49,596 bases of DNA from Lachnospiraceae bacterium UBA4260 (GCA_002395235.1 DGWK01000032.1:1-49596); one strand, 5' to 3'. Positions 7,367 through 15,675 are shown, counted from the stretch's first letter. The notes: generated from the letters alone by a model not told the origin. Program-made: numbers and translations.

Positions 7367-7747
7367 TTAATGATTGTTATTGTTATTATTGTTGTTGTTA
7401 TTGTTGTTATTATTGTTGTTGGAGCTGCCTCCGCTGTAGCTGCTGCTGTAGCCGCCGCTGCTTCTGCTGACCTGCGGCGCGGGCTGCACTTTTCGAACGG
7501 TAAAGTTCGAATTGCTCGCGAAGACATACGCTATGTCGCTTATAATGCAGTGCATGTTATAGCGCTTTTTTATGTTTCCTTTTGCGTCTTTAATCTCGAA
7601 TCCGGATTCATTTCCGTCTGCAGAACCGCCGTCCTTCAGTTCCCGGAATATGACTTCCGCATCTTTTTCACTGATCTGGTAGTACTGCATGAGTTTTTGC
7701 AGGTAAAACCAGGCTGTAAAATCATTGTACGTCTTGGGCTTAACCAC
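7367..7747 (-). CDS. Small protein with Gly/Ser/Tyr-rich linker and 16-residue polyasparagine tail
   Basis: This 126-residue protein has a GTG start that overlaps the radical SAM gene by eight bases, with GGAGG inside that gene as ribosome site, so the two are translationally coupled. Residues 1-88 look folded and include YNDFTAWFYLQKLMQYYQIS. Residues 95-109 read RSSGGYSSSYSGGSS, followed by exactly 16 Asn and a final His. The Asn codons are a mixture of AAC and AAT. A leader-like front, a low-complexity tail and coupling to a SPASM enzyme fit a modified-peptide (RiPP) precursor. A simple disordered tail, or an adaptor with no modification, is the alternative. I recognise no family. Confidence 0.85.
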   Translation of the reverse strand: MVKPKTYNDFTAWFYLQKLMQYYQISEKDAEVIFRELKDGGSADGNESGFEIKDAKGNIKKRYNMHCIISDIAYVFASNSNFTVRKVQPAPQVSRSSGGYSSSYSGGSSNNNNNNNNNNNNNNNNH

Positions 7748-9491
7748 GAATCATCTCCTCCATCTCTTGGTTTGAAAAATAGTAAAATTCAATATTTTGA
7801 AAGGGCAGATCCATCGCCTGCATGTGGTAGAACGCGTTGTTTCTCTGCTTATTATAGTGGACATTCCTGAGAGCTGTCGTTGTAAAGAATACATTGTTGG
7901 CCTCTGTTTTGGACAGGTACTGCCCGTACCGGCGCAAAAAAGGCATGAGGTCGTATTGATAGAAGCCTTCTCTGTCCGACGGCATCTGCTCCAGCACGCC
8001 TTTGTAGACCGCCTCATTGGCAATATGCCTCTGCTTGGTGCGGCCTTCGTCGCCGTAGACGATCATATCCCCGGAGAGGAGCTGAATGAAGAGCGAATTG
8101 TTGGCCGGGTAGTCGCTCTGCGCCTCCAGCACTTCCTTGCGGATATAGAGGCTTACATCGCTGTCCTGGGTGATGCATATGAACATCCTCTCTCCCCGCA
8201 GGATCTGCGACTTCAATTTGTACTCCGTGCCGTTGAGCGTCAGCACAAACGCGTCCGGATCGTAAATGTATCTGAGCGCGGCGTCCGCCTTGATCAGGTC
8301 CTGCAGAGGCGGGACGCCCATCGGAATACGGGGCGGCCGATAGTCCTCGGCAATCTGCGGGTGCATGCGGCTCAGGTACTCGTAAACGGTGTACATGTTT
8401 CCCGGATCAGGCCCGTACTGCATCTGTTTATAGAGTTCCTTCTGCAGAAGGCACGTGTAGCTTCTCGGAGAGTGGTACAGGTCCTTGACGAAGGGACAAC
8501 CCGTTTTGCACAGATACAGGTATCCGCACCGGGCACAGGCCGGGTCAAAACCGACCGCGCCGTGCGCCGCCTTGATCTTGTCCAGGGCCGCCGCCAGAAT
8601 ATCGTCCACCTCATCCTTATAGATATTGCCGTAATAGAACTCCTCGTGCTTCTGTCCCCGCACGCAGGAATATATGTCTCCGTTCCTCTCTAAAAGGAAG
8701 AACTTGGAACCGCAGTTGTCGCAGTTTGTGCAGTACTCGGGCCCGAATTCCGCAAACCAGGCCGTATCCAGACCTTTCTGCAGCTCCGTTCCCTCAAAAG
8801 CTTCCCTGATCCTGTGGTAAAAATCCACCTGCTCTTCCTCCGACAGCGCCGTCAGAAGGCCTCCGCAGTTGTAGTCGAACCCGATCATGAAATTGAAATC
8901 ATTCATGTCCAGGCAGGTCTCCCGGTCCAGGAAGCGTATATCCTCGATCATCTCCTCTGTCCGGAGGTAGTGCTCCTTAAAGATGGTCGCGGACACCTTC
9001 TTCTTGCCGGGAAGAGACTGCAGAAGTTCTATATTTTGAAGGATGCGCTGCAGCGTCGGCTCTCCCCCTTTGGTCAGCCTGAACGTATCGTGGAGCGAAA
9101 AAGGAAGGTCAAGGCTCCCGCTCACCGACACGCTGTAGTCCCGGATCGTGTCGATATGCCGCCCGAGATCATACAGATTTGTCTTTATGTGGGGGCTCCC
9201 GATCCGGAATCCCGCCCCGGTGATCAGCGACTCATTTTCTTCGTAATAATCGTGTATAAAAGCGATCAGATAGCGGAAATCCCCGGCCGACAGCGTCGTG
9301 ACCTCTCCTCCGTGCAGGGAGATGTTGAACGGCATGACCTCTACGGCCCTGAACTTATTCACTGCGTACTGCAGCGTCTCCAGGGGGCCCTTGTCCGAGC
9401 CGGAGTCCACGGTATTGTCTTCCAGATAGCAGTACCTGCACTGCATGTTGCAGGCCATGGTCGGCACATATAATAAATGGATAAATCTCAT
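7740..9491 (-). CDS. Radical SAM/SPASM domain enzyme with extra C-terminal domain
   Basis: In this 583-residue protein the radical SAM cluster motif CNMQCRYC supplies Cys14, Cys18 and Cys21, and LHGGE (59-63) is the SAM-contact GGE motif. A SPASM-type region has cysteines at 254, 257, 260, 276, 319, 322, 328, 332 and 347, enough for two auxiliary iron-sulfur clusters. About 230 residues follow, without known motifs. SPASM enzymes usually modify peptides or proteins by radical chemistry (thioether or C-C links, epimerisation, cofactor making). It is the first gene of a five-gene operon and overlaps the polyasparagine gene, its most likely substrate. The ribosome site AAGGAGA is unusually far from the ATG (about 13 bases). 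Confidence 0.92.
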   Translation of the reverse strand: MRFIHLLYVPTMACNMQCRYCYLEDNTVDSGSDKGPLETLQYAVNKFRAVEVMPFNISLHGGEVTTLSAGDFRYLIAFIHDYYEENESLITGAGFRIGSPHIKTNLYDLGRHIDTIRDYSVSVSGSLDLPFSLHDTFRLTKGGEPTLQRILQNIELLQSLPGKKKVSATIFKEHYLRTEEMIEDIRFLDRETCLDMNDFNFMIGFDYNCGGLLTALSEEEQVDFYHRIREAFEGTELQKGLDTAWFAEFGPEYCTNCDNCGSKFFLLERNGDIYSCVRGQKHEEFYYGNIYKDEVDDILAAALDKIKAAHGAVGFDPACARCGYLYLCKTGCPFVKDLYHSPRSYTCLLQKELYKQMQYGPDPGNMYTVYEYLSRMHPQIAEDYRPPRIPMGVPPLQDLIKADAALRYIYDPDAFVLTLNGTEYKLKSQILRGERMFICITQDSDVSLYIRKEVLEAQSDYPANNSLFIQLLSGDMIVYGDEGRTKQRHIANEAVYKGVLEQMPSDREGFYQYDLMPFLRRYGQYLSKTEANNVFFTTTALRNVHYNKQRNNAFYHMQAMDLPFQNIEFYYFSNQEMEEMIRG

Positions 9492-9574
9492 TCTGTGTAG
9501 CTGTCTCCTTTTTCGGCTGCTCTTTCGGCTCTCCTCTCAACTCTTCTTAATAGTAGCACGTTTTGTGTCGCGGT

Positions 9575-9652
9575 TGTGTCACGGGGACGTATCCGCTGAC
9601 ACATTTTTTCGCAAGGCGAGGGTTGTGTCATGGGGACGTATCTACTGACTCA
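9575..9652 (+). repeat. Family A repeats, two direct copies
   Basis: Two copies at 9575-9603 and 9624-9652 lie in the same orientation between the radical SAM operon and rubrerythrin. The second has a degenerate right arm (TGACTCA instead of TGACACA). Confidence 0.85.
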
Positions 9653-9754
9653 CCTCTTAGCATTGACTAACCCCGACTGCAAATCAGATAATTAATAAAT
9701 GCATGAACCAACATGCCAAACGATCATTATAGCCATATGAAAGGAGCAGCGCAC

Positions 9755-10327
9755 ATGAAATACAAATGTACAGTATGCGGTCACATCTATGACGAGGAGA
9801 AGGAAGGCGTAAAGTTTGCAGACCTCCCCGAGGATTGGAAGTGCCCTTTATGCAAGCAGCCCAAATCCAAATTTGAGCCCGTCGACGAGACAGCAGAACT
9901 CACTTGGGCTTCCGAGCACAAGATCGGCATCGCTTCCGACCTGAGCGAAGACATGAAGGAATTCCTTCGCGCTGAATTCGCAGGCGAGTGCAGCGAAGTC
10001 GGTATGTATCTGGCTATGTCCAGAGCCGCGATCCGCCAGGGTTATCCCGAAGTCGGCGCTTTCTATCGCCAGGCAGCCTTCGAAGAAGCCGACCACGCTT
10101 CCCGCTATGCAGAGATGCTGGGCGAGGTAGTCTCCGCCTCCACCAAGGAGAACCTCGAGGCTCGCGTCGCAGCTGAGAACGGCGCATGCGCAGGCAAGAC
10201 CGCTTTTGCAAAGAAGTGCAAAGAGATGGGGCTGGACGCTCTTCACGACAGCATCCACGAGATGGCTCGCGACGAGGCGAGACACGGACAGGGCTTCAAG
10301 GGCCTTCTGGACAGATACTTCAAATAA
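9755..10327 (+). CDS. Rubrerythrin with N-terminal rubredoxin domain (reverse rubrerythrin)
   Basis: This 190-residue protein has an N-terminal rubredoxin domain with CTVCG and CPLC iron ligands. A four-helix ferritin-like domain follows, with AEFAGECSEVGMY, EEADHASRYAEML and MARDEARHG, which supply the diiron ligands. Having the rubredoxin domain first makes it the reverse type, which reduces hydrogen peroxide and oxygen using electrons from NADH via a reductase. I chose the ATG at 9755 because AAAGGAG lies eight bases before it; the upstream in-frame ATG at 9713 lacks a site. Monocistronic, ending at a strong terminator shared with thrS. It implies an anaerobe facing oxidative stress. Confidence 0.93.
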   Translation: MKYKCTVCGHIYDEEKEGVKFADLPEDWKCPLCKQPKSKFEPVDETAELTWASEHKIGIASDLSEDMKEFLRAEFAGECSEVGMYLAMSRAAIRQGYPEVGAFYRQAAFEEADHASRYAEMLGEVVSASTKENLEARVAAENGACAGKTAFAKKCKEMGLDALHDSIHEMARDEARHGQGFKGLLDRYFK

Positions 10328-10337
10328 TAATCAGAGT

Positions 10338-10389
10338 AAAAAGAGACGGTTCCACCGGCACAAATGTGTCGGCGGAACCGTCTCTTTTT
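10338..10389. terminator. Bidirectional terminator between rubrerythrin and thrS
   Basis: AAAGAGACGGTTCC pairs with GGAACCGTCTCTTT, with further pairs CCGGCACA/TGTCGG inside and A/T runs on both sides. It serves the two convergent genes. Confidence 0.92.
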
Positions 10390-10393
10390 CACT

Positions 10394-12184
10394 TTATTCC
10401 ACGGTATCGATCAGCTCGATCGAGTGCTCCATGTTCAGCTTCAGGCACATGTCGATGAACTTGTCGAGCGGAACGTCGTTGATCTGCTTGTTGGAACCGC
10501 GCATATTGATGGAAACAGTTCCGTTCTCCGCTTCCTTATCACCAAGAACCAAAATATAGGGATCCTTATAGTTCTTGAACTTCTTGATCTTCTGCTTCAT
10601 GTTGTTGTCGGAGTAATCGGCCTCAACACGGATGCGCAGCGCTTTCAGTCTCTGCACGACCTTCTTCGCATACTCATTGTGCTCGGTTCGGATCGGAACG
10701 ACCGCGACCTGGTAAGGGGACATCCAGAACGGGAATACGCCCTTGAAGTTCTCAATGATGATGCCGAGGAATCTCTCGATGGAGCCGAAGATCGCGCGGT
10801 GAATGACCACCGGCACCTTCTCGGAGCCGTCCTGAGCGGTGTACTTGAGGTCGAAGTTTCTGGGCAGCTGGAAGTCGAGCTGAATCGTTCCGCACTGCCA
10901 CTCTCTGCCGAGCGCATCCTTGATCTGCAGGTCGATCTTGGGGCCGTAGAAGGCGCCGTCGCCCTCGTTGATCTCGTAGCCGCCCTCGCCGTATTTCTTG
11001 TCGAGGATCTTCTTCAGAACTGCTTCCGCGTCGTTCCAGAGCTCGATGTCGCCCATGAAATCGTCGGGTCTTGTGGAGAACTCGGCTCTGTAAGTGATTC
11101 CGAAGGTCTTGTAGATCTCATCCGCAATGCTGAGGATATCGTCGATCTCCGCCTCGATCATATCTTCCGTCACGAATGTGTGGTCGTCGTCCTGACGGAA
11201 CTCCTGCACTCTGAGAAGTCCGTTCAGCTGTCCGGTCTTCTCTTTTCTGTGAAGCACGTCATACTCGGAATAGCGGATAGGCAGTTCCTTGTAAGAGCGG
11301 GGCTTTCTGCCGAATTCCATCATGGCGTTCGGGCAGTTCATGGGCTTTGCGGCCATGGTGTCCACTGCCTCAACAGAGTACTTCTCGTCCTCATCCTTGC
11401 CGGGAACGATGAACATGTTGTTCACATAGTGTGCCCAGTGTCCGCTGATGATCCACAGCTTATTGTTGTTGATCACGGGAGCGGAAATCTCCTGGTACTC
11501 GTGCAGATCCTGTACGTCTCTGGAGTACTGCATCAGAGCCTGGTAGAGCTTCCAGCCGCGAGGCAGCCAGTAAGGCATGCCCTGTGCCGTCTCATTGAAC
11601 ATAAACAGTTCCAGCTGCGGGCCTAGTTTCTTGTGGTCGCGCTCCATCGCTTCCTTGATCATCTTCAGGTGCTCTTTGAGCTGCTTCTGATCCGGGAAAG
11701 CATACAGATACACTCTCTGCATCTGATCCCTGTGCTCATCGCCTCTCCAGTAAGCGCCGGAAACCGACTTGACCTGGAAGGCCACATTCATCAGGAGCTG
11801 GGAATTGTCGATATGGGGTCCGCGGCAGAGGTCTACGAAGTCCTCGCCGGTATAATAGATGGTGATCTTCTCGTCATCGGGAAGGTCCTGAATGAGTTCG
11901 GTCTTGAACTTCTGGTCCTTGAAGATCTCGAGAGCTCTCTCCTTGGAAACCTCTTCTACTGTCCAGGCCTCTCTTCTCTTTATGATCTCCCGCATCTTAT
12001 TCTCAATGGTCTTGAAATCCGCTTCCGTAATCGCAGTGGGAAGCACAAAATCATAATAGCAGCCGTCCGCAATCTGCGGTCCGATCGCGTACTGCACTTC
12101 CTTGCCGTAAATCTCGATTACTGCCTTCGCCAAAATATGGGCGAGCGAATGGCGGTAGACTTCCAGAAACTGTTCTTTTTCCAT
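10394..12184 (-). CDS. thrS: Threonine--tRNA ligase lacking the TGS domain
   Basis: This 596-residue protein attaches threonine to tRNA-Thr. The start at 12184 follows ACAGGAGA. The protein begins directly with the editing domain (HSLAHILAKAV; the second-additional-domain motif CRGPH). It continues with the class II catalytic core (MNCPNAMMEFG, the zinc-binding Cys and following His residues, HRAIFGSIERFLG) and an anticodon-binding domain (VAVVPI, GDKEAENGTVS). The N-terminal TGS domain of about 60 residues found in many ThrS proteins is absent, and the upstream sequence does not encode it. The leader is only about 50 bases, so no T-box riboswitch is present. Confidence 0.96.
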   Translation of the reverse strand: MEKEQFLEVYRHSLAHILAKAVIEIYGKEVQYAIGPQIADGCYYDFVLPTAITEADFKTIENKMREIIKRREAWTVEEVSKERALEIFKDQKFKTELIQDLPDDEKITIYYTGEDFVDLCRGPHIDNSQLLMNVAFQVKSVSGAYWRGDEHRDQMQRVYLYAFPDQKQLKEHLKMIKEAMERDHKKLGPQLELFMFNETAQGMPYWLPRGWKLYQALMQYSRDVQDLHEYQEISAPVINNNKLWIISGHWAHYVNNMFIVPGKDEDEKYSVEAVDTMAAKPMNCPNAMMEFGRKPRSYKELPIRYSEYDVLHRKEKTGQLNGLLRVQEFRQDDDHTFVTEDMIEAEIDDILSIADEIYKTFGITYRAEFSTRPDDFMGDIELWNDAEAVLKKILDKKYGEGGYEINEGDGAFYGPKIDLQIKDALGREWQCGTIQLDFQLPRNFDLKYTAQDGSEKVPVVIHRAIFGSIERFLGIIIENFKGVFPFWMSPYQVAVVPIRTEHNEYAKKVVQRLKALRIRVEADYSDNNMKQKIKKFKNYKDPYILVLGDKEAENGTVSINMRGSNKQINDVPLDKFIDMCLKLNMEHSIELIDTVE

Positions 12185-12238
12185 GATCTGAATCTCCTGT
12201 ATCTGTATTTTGAACGATCGTAGTACGATATCCGCATA

Positions 12239-12269
12239 ATTATACCACAATTCGGAAGATAAGTGTAAA
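12239..12269 (-). promoter_or_regulatory. Candidate thrS promoter
   Basis: On the minus strand a perfect TATAAT lies at 12244-12239, with TTTACA at 12269-12264 (spacing 19, or 18 with a one-base shift). The resulting leader is about 50 bases. Confidence 0.5.
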
Positions 12270-12356
12270 ATATCAATGAACCATGCGTATGAATACATAC
12301 GGTTCGGGACTTGCGGCGCCTCGCGCGCCGCGGACTGCCCCGGAAAGGAGAAAACC

Positions 12357-13181
12357 ATGCCTTCAACCTACGCCCACTATCGCTTCGGACAGGATGTGCT
12401 GAGAGCGCTCCCCGACAAATATCAGGAGGTCCTGCTGCAGGAAGAAGCCCTCTTCAGCATCGGCCTGCACGGCCCCGATATTTTGTTCTATTACAAGCCC
12501 TTCTCGCATCACGCGATCCACGGCGAAGGCGGCCGCATGCACAGGCTCACCGGGAGACAGTACTTCTCGGAAGCCGGAAAGACATTTCTTGAAAGAGGTC
12601 CCCGCAAGGCGGACTACGCCTATCTGTGCGGCTTTCTCTGCCATTTTGCCCTGGACCGCGCCTGCCACGGCTATATCAACGACCTGGCCGCCCTTGGAGA
12701 AGTGTCCCACGCGGAAATTGAGAGCGAGTTCGACCGCTTCCTGCTCGTGGAAGACGGCGCAGACCCCATTCGCAGTAACCTGGCGGCCCACATCCACGCT
12801 TCCCGCAGAGCGGCGAACGTGATCTCCGCCTATTTCCCCGGCGCATCGGAGAAAGTAATCCTCGAAGGGATCTTCTCCCTGTGGGGATTCAACCTCCTTC
12901 TCACCCTGCCCGGGCATCTCGGCTACCGGCGGGTGGACCGCCTCCTGCAAAAGCTGCCGGCCTACGATCTCATCCACGGCCATATGGTCAACCTGGATCC
13001 CAATCCGCTGTGCGCGCGCAGCAGTTCGGACCTGCGCAGGAAATACGAAGACGCGGTCAGCGACGCCGCTCATCTGATCCGCGAATTTCTCCCGGCTTTG
13101 CGCGGCAAAAAAGAGTGGTCCCCACTGATGGACTACGATTTCGAGTCGATTCCTGCCTCTGCGGACCGGGCGACGCATTGA
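12357..13181 (+). CDS. Zinc-dependent phospholipase C family protein
   Basis: This 274-residue protein starts at an ATG preceded by GGAAAGGAG. It opens with MPSTYAHYRFGQDVL and shows the His/Asp pattern of the PF00882 phospholipase C fold: GLHGPDILFYY, SHHAIHGE, and CHFALDRACHGYI, which together would bind the zinc ions. Clostridial relatives are small cytosolic proteins of unclear substrate. No signal peptide is visible, so secretion as a toxin is unlikely. Monocistronic and divergent from thrS. Confidence 0.82.
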   Translation: MPSTYAHYRFGQDVLRALPDKYQEVLLQEEALFSIGLHGPDILFYYKPFSHHAIHGEGGRMHRLTGRQYFSEAGKTFLERGPRKADYAYLCGFLCHFALDRACHGYINDLAALGEVSHAEIESEFDRFLLVEDGADPIRSNLAAHIHASRRAANVISAYFPGASEKVILEGIFSLWGFNLLLTLPGHLGYRRVDRLLQKLPAYDLIHGHMVNLDPNPLCARSSSDLRRKYEDAVSDAAHLIREFLPALRGKKEWSPLMDYDFESIPASADRATH

Positions 13182-13253
13182 ACAGGTGCGACGGCGGTAT
13201 TCCGGTCTGTATCTTATATCGCCGCATAGTGCAATCTCATATCGCTCATATTG

Positions 13254-13290
13254 CAAAAACAAGTGCCGCCGGAGCAGCCTCCGACGGCAC
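13254..13290 (-). terminator. Intrinsic terminator of the lipoprotein-SH3 unit
   Basis: On the minus strand GTGCCG and CGGAG pair with CTCCG and CGGCAC, followed by TTGTTTTTG. It lies just after the SH3 gene stop at 13324. Confidence 0.8.
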
Positions 13291-13323
13291 CTGATCATCA
13301 AAACCAACTCTATTCAGTTCGGA

Positions 13324-13608
13324 TCAGCAGTACTCAACAAATCTCCTGTCAACCCAGCCGGTCTTTCCGCCATAGGAAGCCCACACATAGTTGCCGCTCA
13401 CTTTATCAGTTTTGATGCTGAAAACGGTTCCTCTGGAGATGCGGGCGATCTCGTTCTCATACTTGTAGCTGGGGTGATTGCGAAGTGCAAGATAGTTCTT
13501 CTTGACGACGCATCTAACGGATCTCCATGCACTGCGGCTCTCGCCTGCTCCGCCGTATTTGGCGGCTGTGCTTTCACCGCTGAGTGACAGGCAGTACCGC
13601 CCGATCAT
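13324..13608 (-). CDS. SH3-like domain protein coupled to the upstream lipoprotein
   Basis: This 94-residue protein has a segment from about 33 to 94 that fits a bacterial SH3 fold: VKKNYLALRNHP, then KGTVFSI-type strands, and finally GKTGWVDRRFVEY, where the GWV turn is typical. It has no signal peptide. Its ATG overlaps the stop of the preceding lipoprotein gene as ATGA, so it depends on translation of that gene. Bacterial SH3 domains usually bind cell-wall peptides outside the cell, so an unexported SH3 protein is odd. It may once have been the C-terminal domain of the lipoprotein, split by a frameshift. Confidence 0.65.
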   Translation of the reverse strand: MIGRYCLSLSGESTAAKYGGAGESRSAWRSVRCVVKKNYLALRNHPSYKYENEIARISRGTVFSIKTDKVSGNYVWASYGGKTGWVDRRFVEYC

Positions 13609-14525
13609 TTAACGAGGTGAAGCTTATCGATCTCCTCATCAGTAAGCTGATAGCAGCCATCGGATGTGAAGGAGCTCTTCAGGGCACTTGCCGACAATAA
13701 CTGCGGATACTGATAGTTGGTGCTGGTAAAGACTCCATTGTCCATGCACTCCTTGACATGATCGGGATTGTCCAGCTGTGCGAATACCACCATCAGCCGG
13801 AAAACCGAGCCGGCGTCTACAATCGTCCAGTCGGTGCAGGACATGGAGTTAATTCCGGGATAAGCCTTCGTGATGTCGAATGCCAGCATATCATCCTTTG
13901 TATAGCCTGCCGATTTTTCAAAATCATAAATCTCCGCATAGTTGGTCAGTGTATCGCCCGCACTCTCGAATACAACGGCAAAGCCCATGACGCCGTTGTT
14001 TTTTCCAAGGAAATACGCCGAATACTCCTGGGTCTTTCCCTGCAGCGAGATCTTGCCGTTGAGAGAAGCAGGTTCTTCCCCGTTCAGGCCTTCGATCGTC
14101 TCGATCGCGGGTGCGCTTCCGAGCGCGCCCTGCGCATCAACGCCGTCGAGCTTCTCGACATCGGAATCCTCCGTTTTCTCGGAAGGGGTAATCGCTTCGG
14201 CAAACAAGGTGCCGCTTGCGAAAGCGCCGGTACCTGTGCCTGCACCCGCCTCTGCTACAGTGCCGTCGGCCTGTGCTGCCGCATCTGCCTCAGGTGCCGC
14301 TTCCTGCGCTGCCGCGTCTGCTGCGGGCGCTGCCTCTTCTTTGGCTGCGTCTGCCTCGGGTGCCGCTTCCTGTGCTGCCGCGTCTGCCTCGGGCGCCGCC
14401 TCTTCCGTCGCTGTCTCCGCAGGTGCCTGTGCCTCGCTGCTCGAAGCCCCTGTGCTTCCGCCGCAGGCTCCCAGCATCGCTGTCATAAGAGCCGCGCAGA
14501 TCATAACTGCTATTTTACGTCTCAT
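13605..14525 (-). CDS. Lipoprotein with Ala/Glu-rich 11-residue repeats
   Basis: This 306-residue protein has an N-terminal signal ending in the lipobox LGAC followed by GGS, so it is lipidated and surface-exposed. Residues 40-90 are four copies of an 11-residue unit of type EAAPEADAAAQ, matching a 33-bp tandem repeat in the DNA. The C-terminal 200 residues look globular and I do not recognise them. The start follows GGGAGG. It forms an operon with the SH3 protein by ATGA overlap. The repeat is probably a flexible spacer lifting the domain from the membrane. Confidence 0.85.
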   Translation of the reverse strand: MRRKIAVMICAALMTAMLGACGGSTGASSSEAQAPAETATEEAAPEADAAAQEAAPEADAAKEEAAPAADAAAQEAAPEADAAAQADGTVAEAGAGTGTGAFASGTLFAEAITPSEKTEDSDVEKLDGVDAQGALGSAPAIETIEGLNGEEPASLNGKISLQGKTQEYSAYFLGKNNGVMGFAVVFESAGDTLTNYAEIYDFEKSAGYTKDDMLAFDITKAYPGINSMSCTDWTIVDAGSVFRLMVVFAQLDNPDHVKECMDNGVFTSTNYQYPQLLSASALKSSFTSDGCYQLTDEEIDKLHLVK

Positions 14526-14558
14526 TCTTGCTATCCTCCCTATAATCTGTGAAATAGA

Positions 14559-14586
14559 ATAATATCATACTGTAATCCTATCACAA
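14559..14586 (-). promoter_or_regulatory. Candidate promoter of the lipoprotein-SH3 unit
   Basis: On the minus strand TTGTGA (14586-14581) and TATTAT (14564-14559) are 16 bases apart, about 35 bases before the start codon. Confidence 0.4.
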
Positions 14587-14661
14587 CTATCGGGTGTCGT
14601 CACCAAACAGCACAAAAAAGTATTATCCTAATATTTTTTCCGGGGTGCTGAATAATAACTA

Positions 14662-14690
14662 TTGAAGTTGTTTTTCCAAATGCATATAAT
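14662..14690 (+). promoter_or_regulatory. Promoter of the amino acid ABC transporter operon
   Basis: TTGAAG and a perfect TATAAT are separated by exactly 17 bases. The transcript would begin near 14697. Confidence 0.8.
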
Positions 14691-14703
14691 AGTAAAAGTT
14701 TTT

Positions 14704-14727
14704 ATGAGTTTTCCGAATAAAACTCAT
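14704..14727 (+). promoter_or_regulatory. 5' leader hairpin of the ABC transporter operon
   Basis: ATGAGTTTT and AAAACTCAT form a nine-pair hairpin right after the predicted transcription start. It would cap the mRNA 5' end and may stabilise it. It has no T-run and is not a terminator. Confidence 0.5.
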
Positions 14728-14796
14728 GTTTAGTAATTCACTGCTGATTTATCAAAATATCGTCCGCAGTGAGTAAGTAAATAAGGAGGAAACACT

Positions 14797-15675
14797 ATGA
14801 AAAAGTATTTTGCACTGCTTCTCGCAGGCATGATGGCTCTCTCTCTGGCTGCATGCGGCGGATCTTCCGCTCCTGCCTCTTCTGAGCCTGCTGCCGAGAC
14901 CGAAGCTGCCGAGCCCGCTGCAGAAGCAGAAGGCACTGAGGCTGAAGCTCCCGCTGCCGACACATCTGCTGAGATCAAGACTATTGAGGCCGGAAAGCTC
15001 CACATGGCCACCAACGCCGCATTCCCGCCCTATGAGATGATCTCCGACAACGGCGGATTCGAGGGAATCGACGTCGAGATCGCAACAGCGATCGCACAGA
15101 AGCTCGGTCTTGAGCTGGTTGTCGACGACATGGAATTCAGCTCTGTCATCACTTCCGTTCAGGGCGGCAAGTCCGACATCGCAATGGCTGGTCTGACTGT
15201 CACCGAGGAGCGCAAGCAGAACGTTGACTTCACCGAGTCCTATGCGACCGGCGTACAGGTCATCATCGTTCCCGAGGGATCTGACATCAAGACCGTTGAT
15301 GATCTTGCAAATGACAAGATGATCGGCGTTCAGGACGGAACAACCGGCTACATCTACTGCTCCGACACTGTTGAGAACGGCGGCTACGGAGAGGATCATG
15401 TCACTTCCTATCCCAACGGCGCTATGGCAATCGAAGCCCTCAAGGGCGGCAAGGTTGACGCTGTTGTCATCGACAATGAGCCCGCCAAGGCATTTGTCGC
15501 TGCCAACGAAGGTCTGAAGATTCTTGACACAGAGTACATCGTTGAGAATTACGCAATCGGCATCTCCAAAGAGAACCCCGCTCTTCGCGATGCAGTTGAC
15601 GCTGCACTCAAGGAGCTCATCGCTGACGGTACTGTCAAGACAATCGTTGACAAGTACATCAACGCAGGGGAATGA
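14797..15675 (+). CDS. Polar amino acid ABC transporter substrate-binding lipoprotein
   Basis: This 292-residue protein starts after AAGGAGG. A signal peptide with lipobox LAAC anchors it, followed by an Ala/Glu-rich linker to about residue 58. The SBP_bac_3 domain runs from about 62, with HMATNAAFPPYEM, GIDVEIATAIAQKLG, MAGLTVTEERKQNVDF and GKVDAVVIDNEPA. These contact the amino group, carboxylate and side chain in polar amino acid binders. The substrate cannot be fixed; cystine, arginine or glutamine are possible. Permease and ATPase follow. A terminator hairpin between this gene and the permease would make the binding protein more abundant than the membrane parts. Confidence 0.93.
   Translation: MKKYFALLLAGMMALSLAACGGSSAPASSEPAAETEAAEPAAEAEGTEAEAPAADTSAEIKTIEAGKLHMATNAAFPPYEMISDNGGFEGIDVEIATAIAQKLGLELVVDDMEFSSVITSVQGGKSDIAMAGLTVTEERKQNVDFTESYATGVQVIIVPEGSDIKTVDDLANDKMIGVQDGTTGYIYCSDTVENGGYGEDHVTSYPNGAMAIEALKGGKVDAVVIDNEPAKAFVAANEGLKILDTEYIVENYAIGISKENPALRDAVDAALKELIADGTVKTIVDKYINAGE

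Noticed and set aside
7370..7450. Ile/Val-rich membrane helix encoded opposite the polyasparagine tract
   Set aside because: Only the complement of AAY codons (RTT); no ribosome site and no continuation as a real protein.
10364..11626. 420-codon frame antisense to thrS
   Set aside because: Shadow of the real thrS frame in a GC-rich gene; no family features.
12185..12356. T-box leader for thrS
   Set aside because: The leader after the predicted promoter is about 50 bases and lacks the TGGAACCGCG motif.
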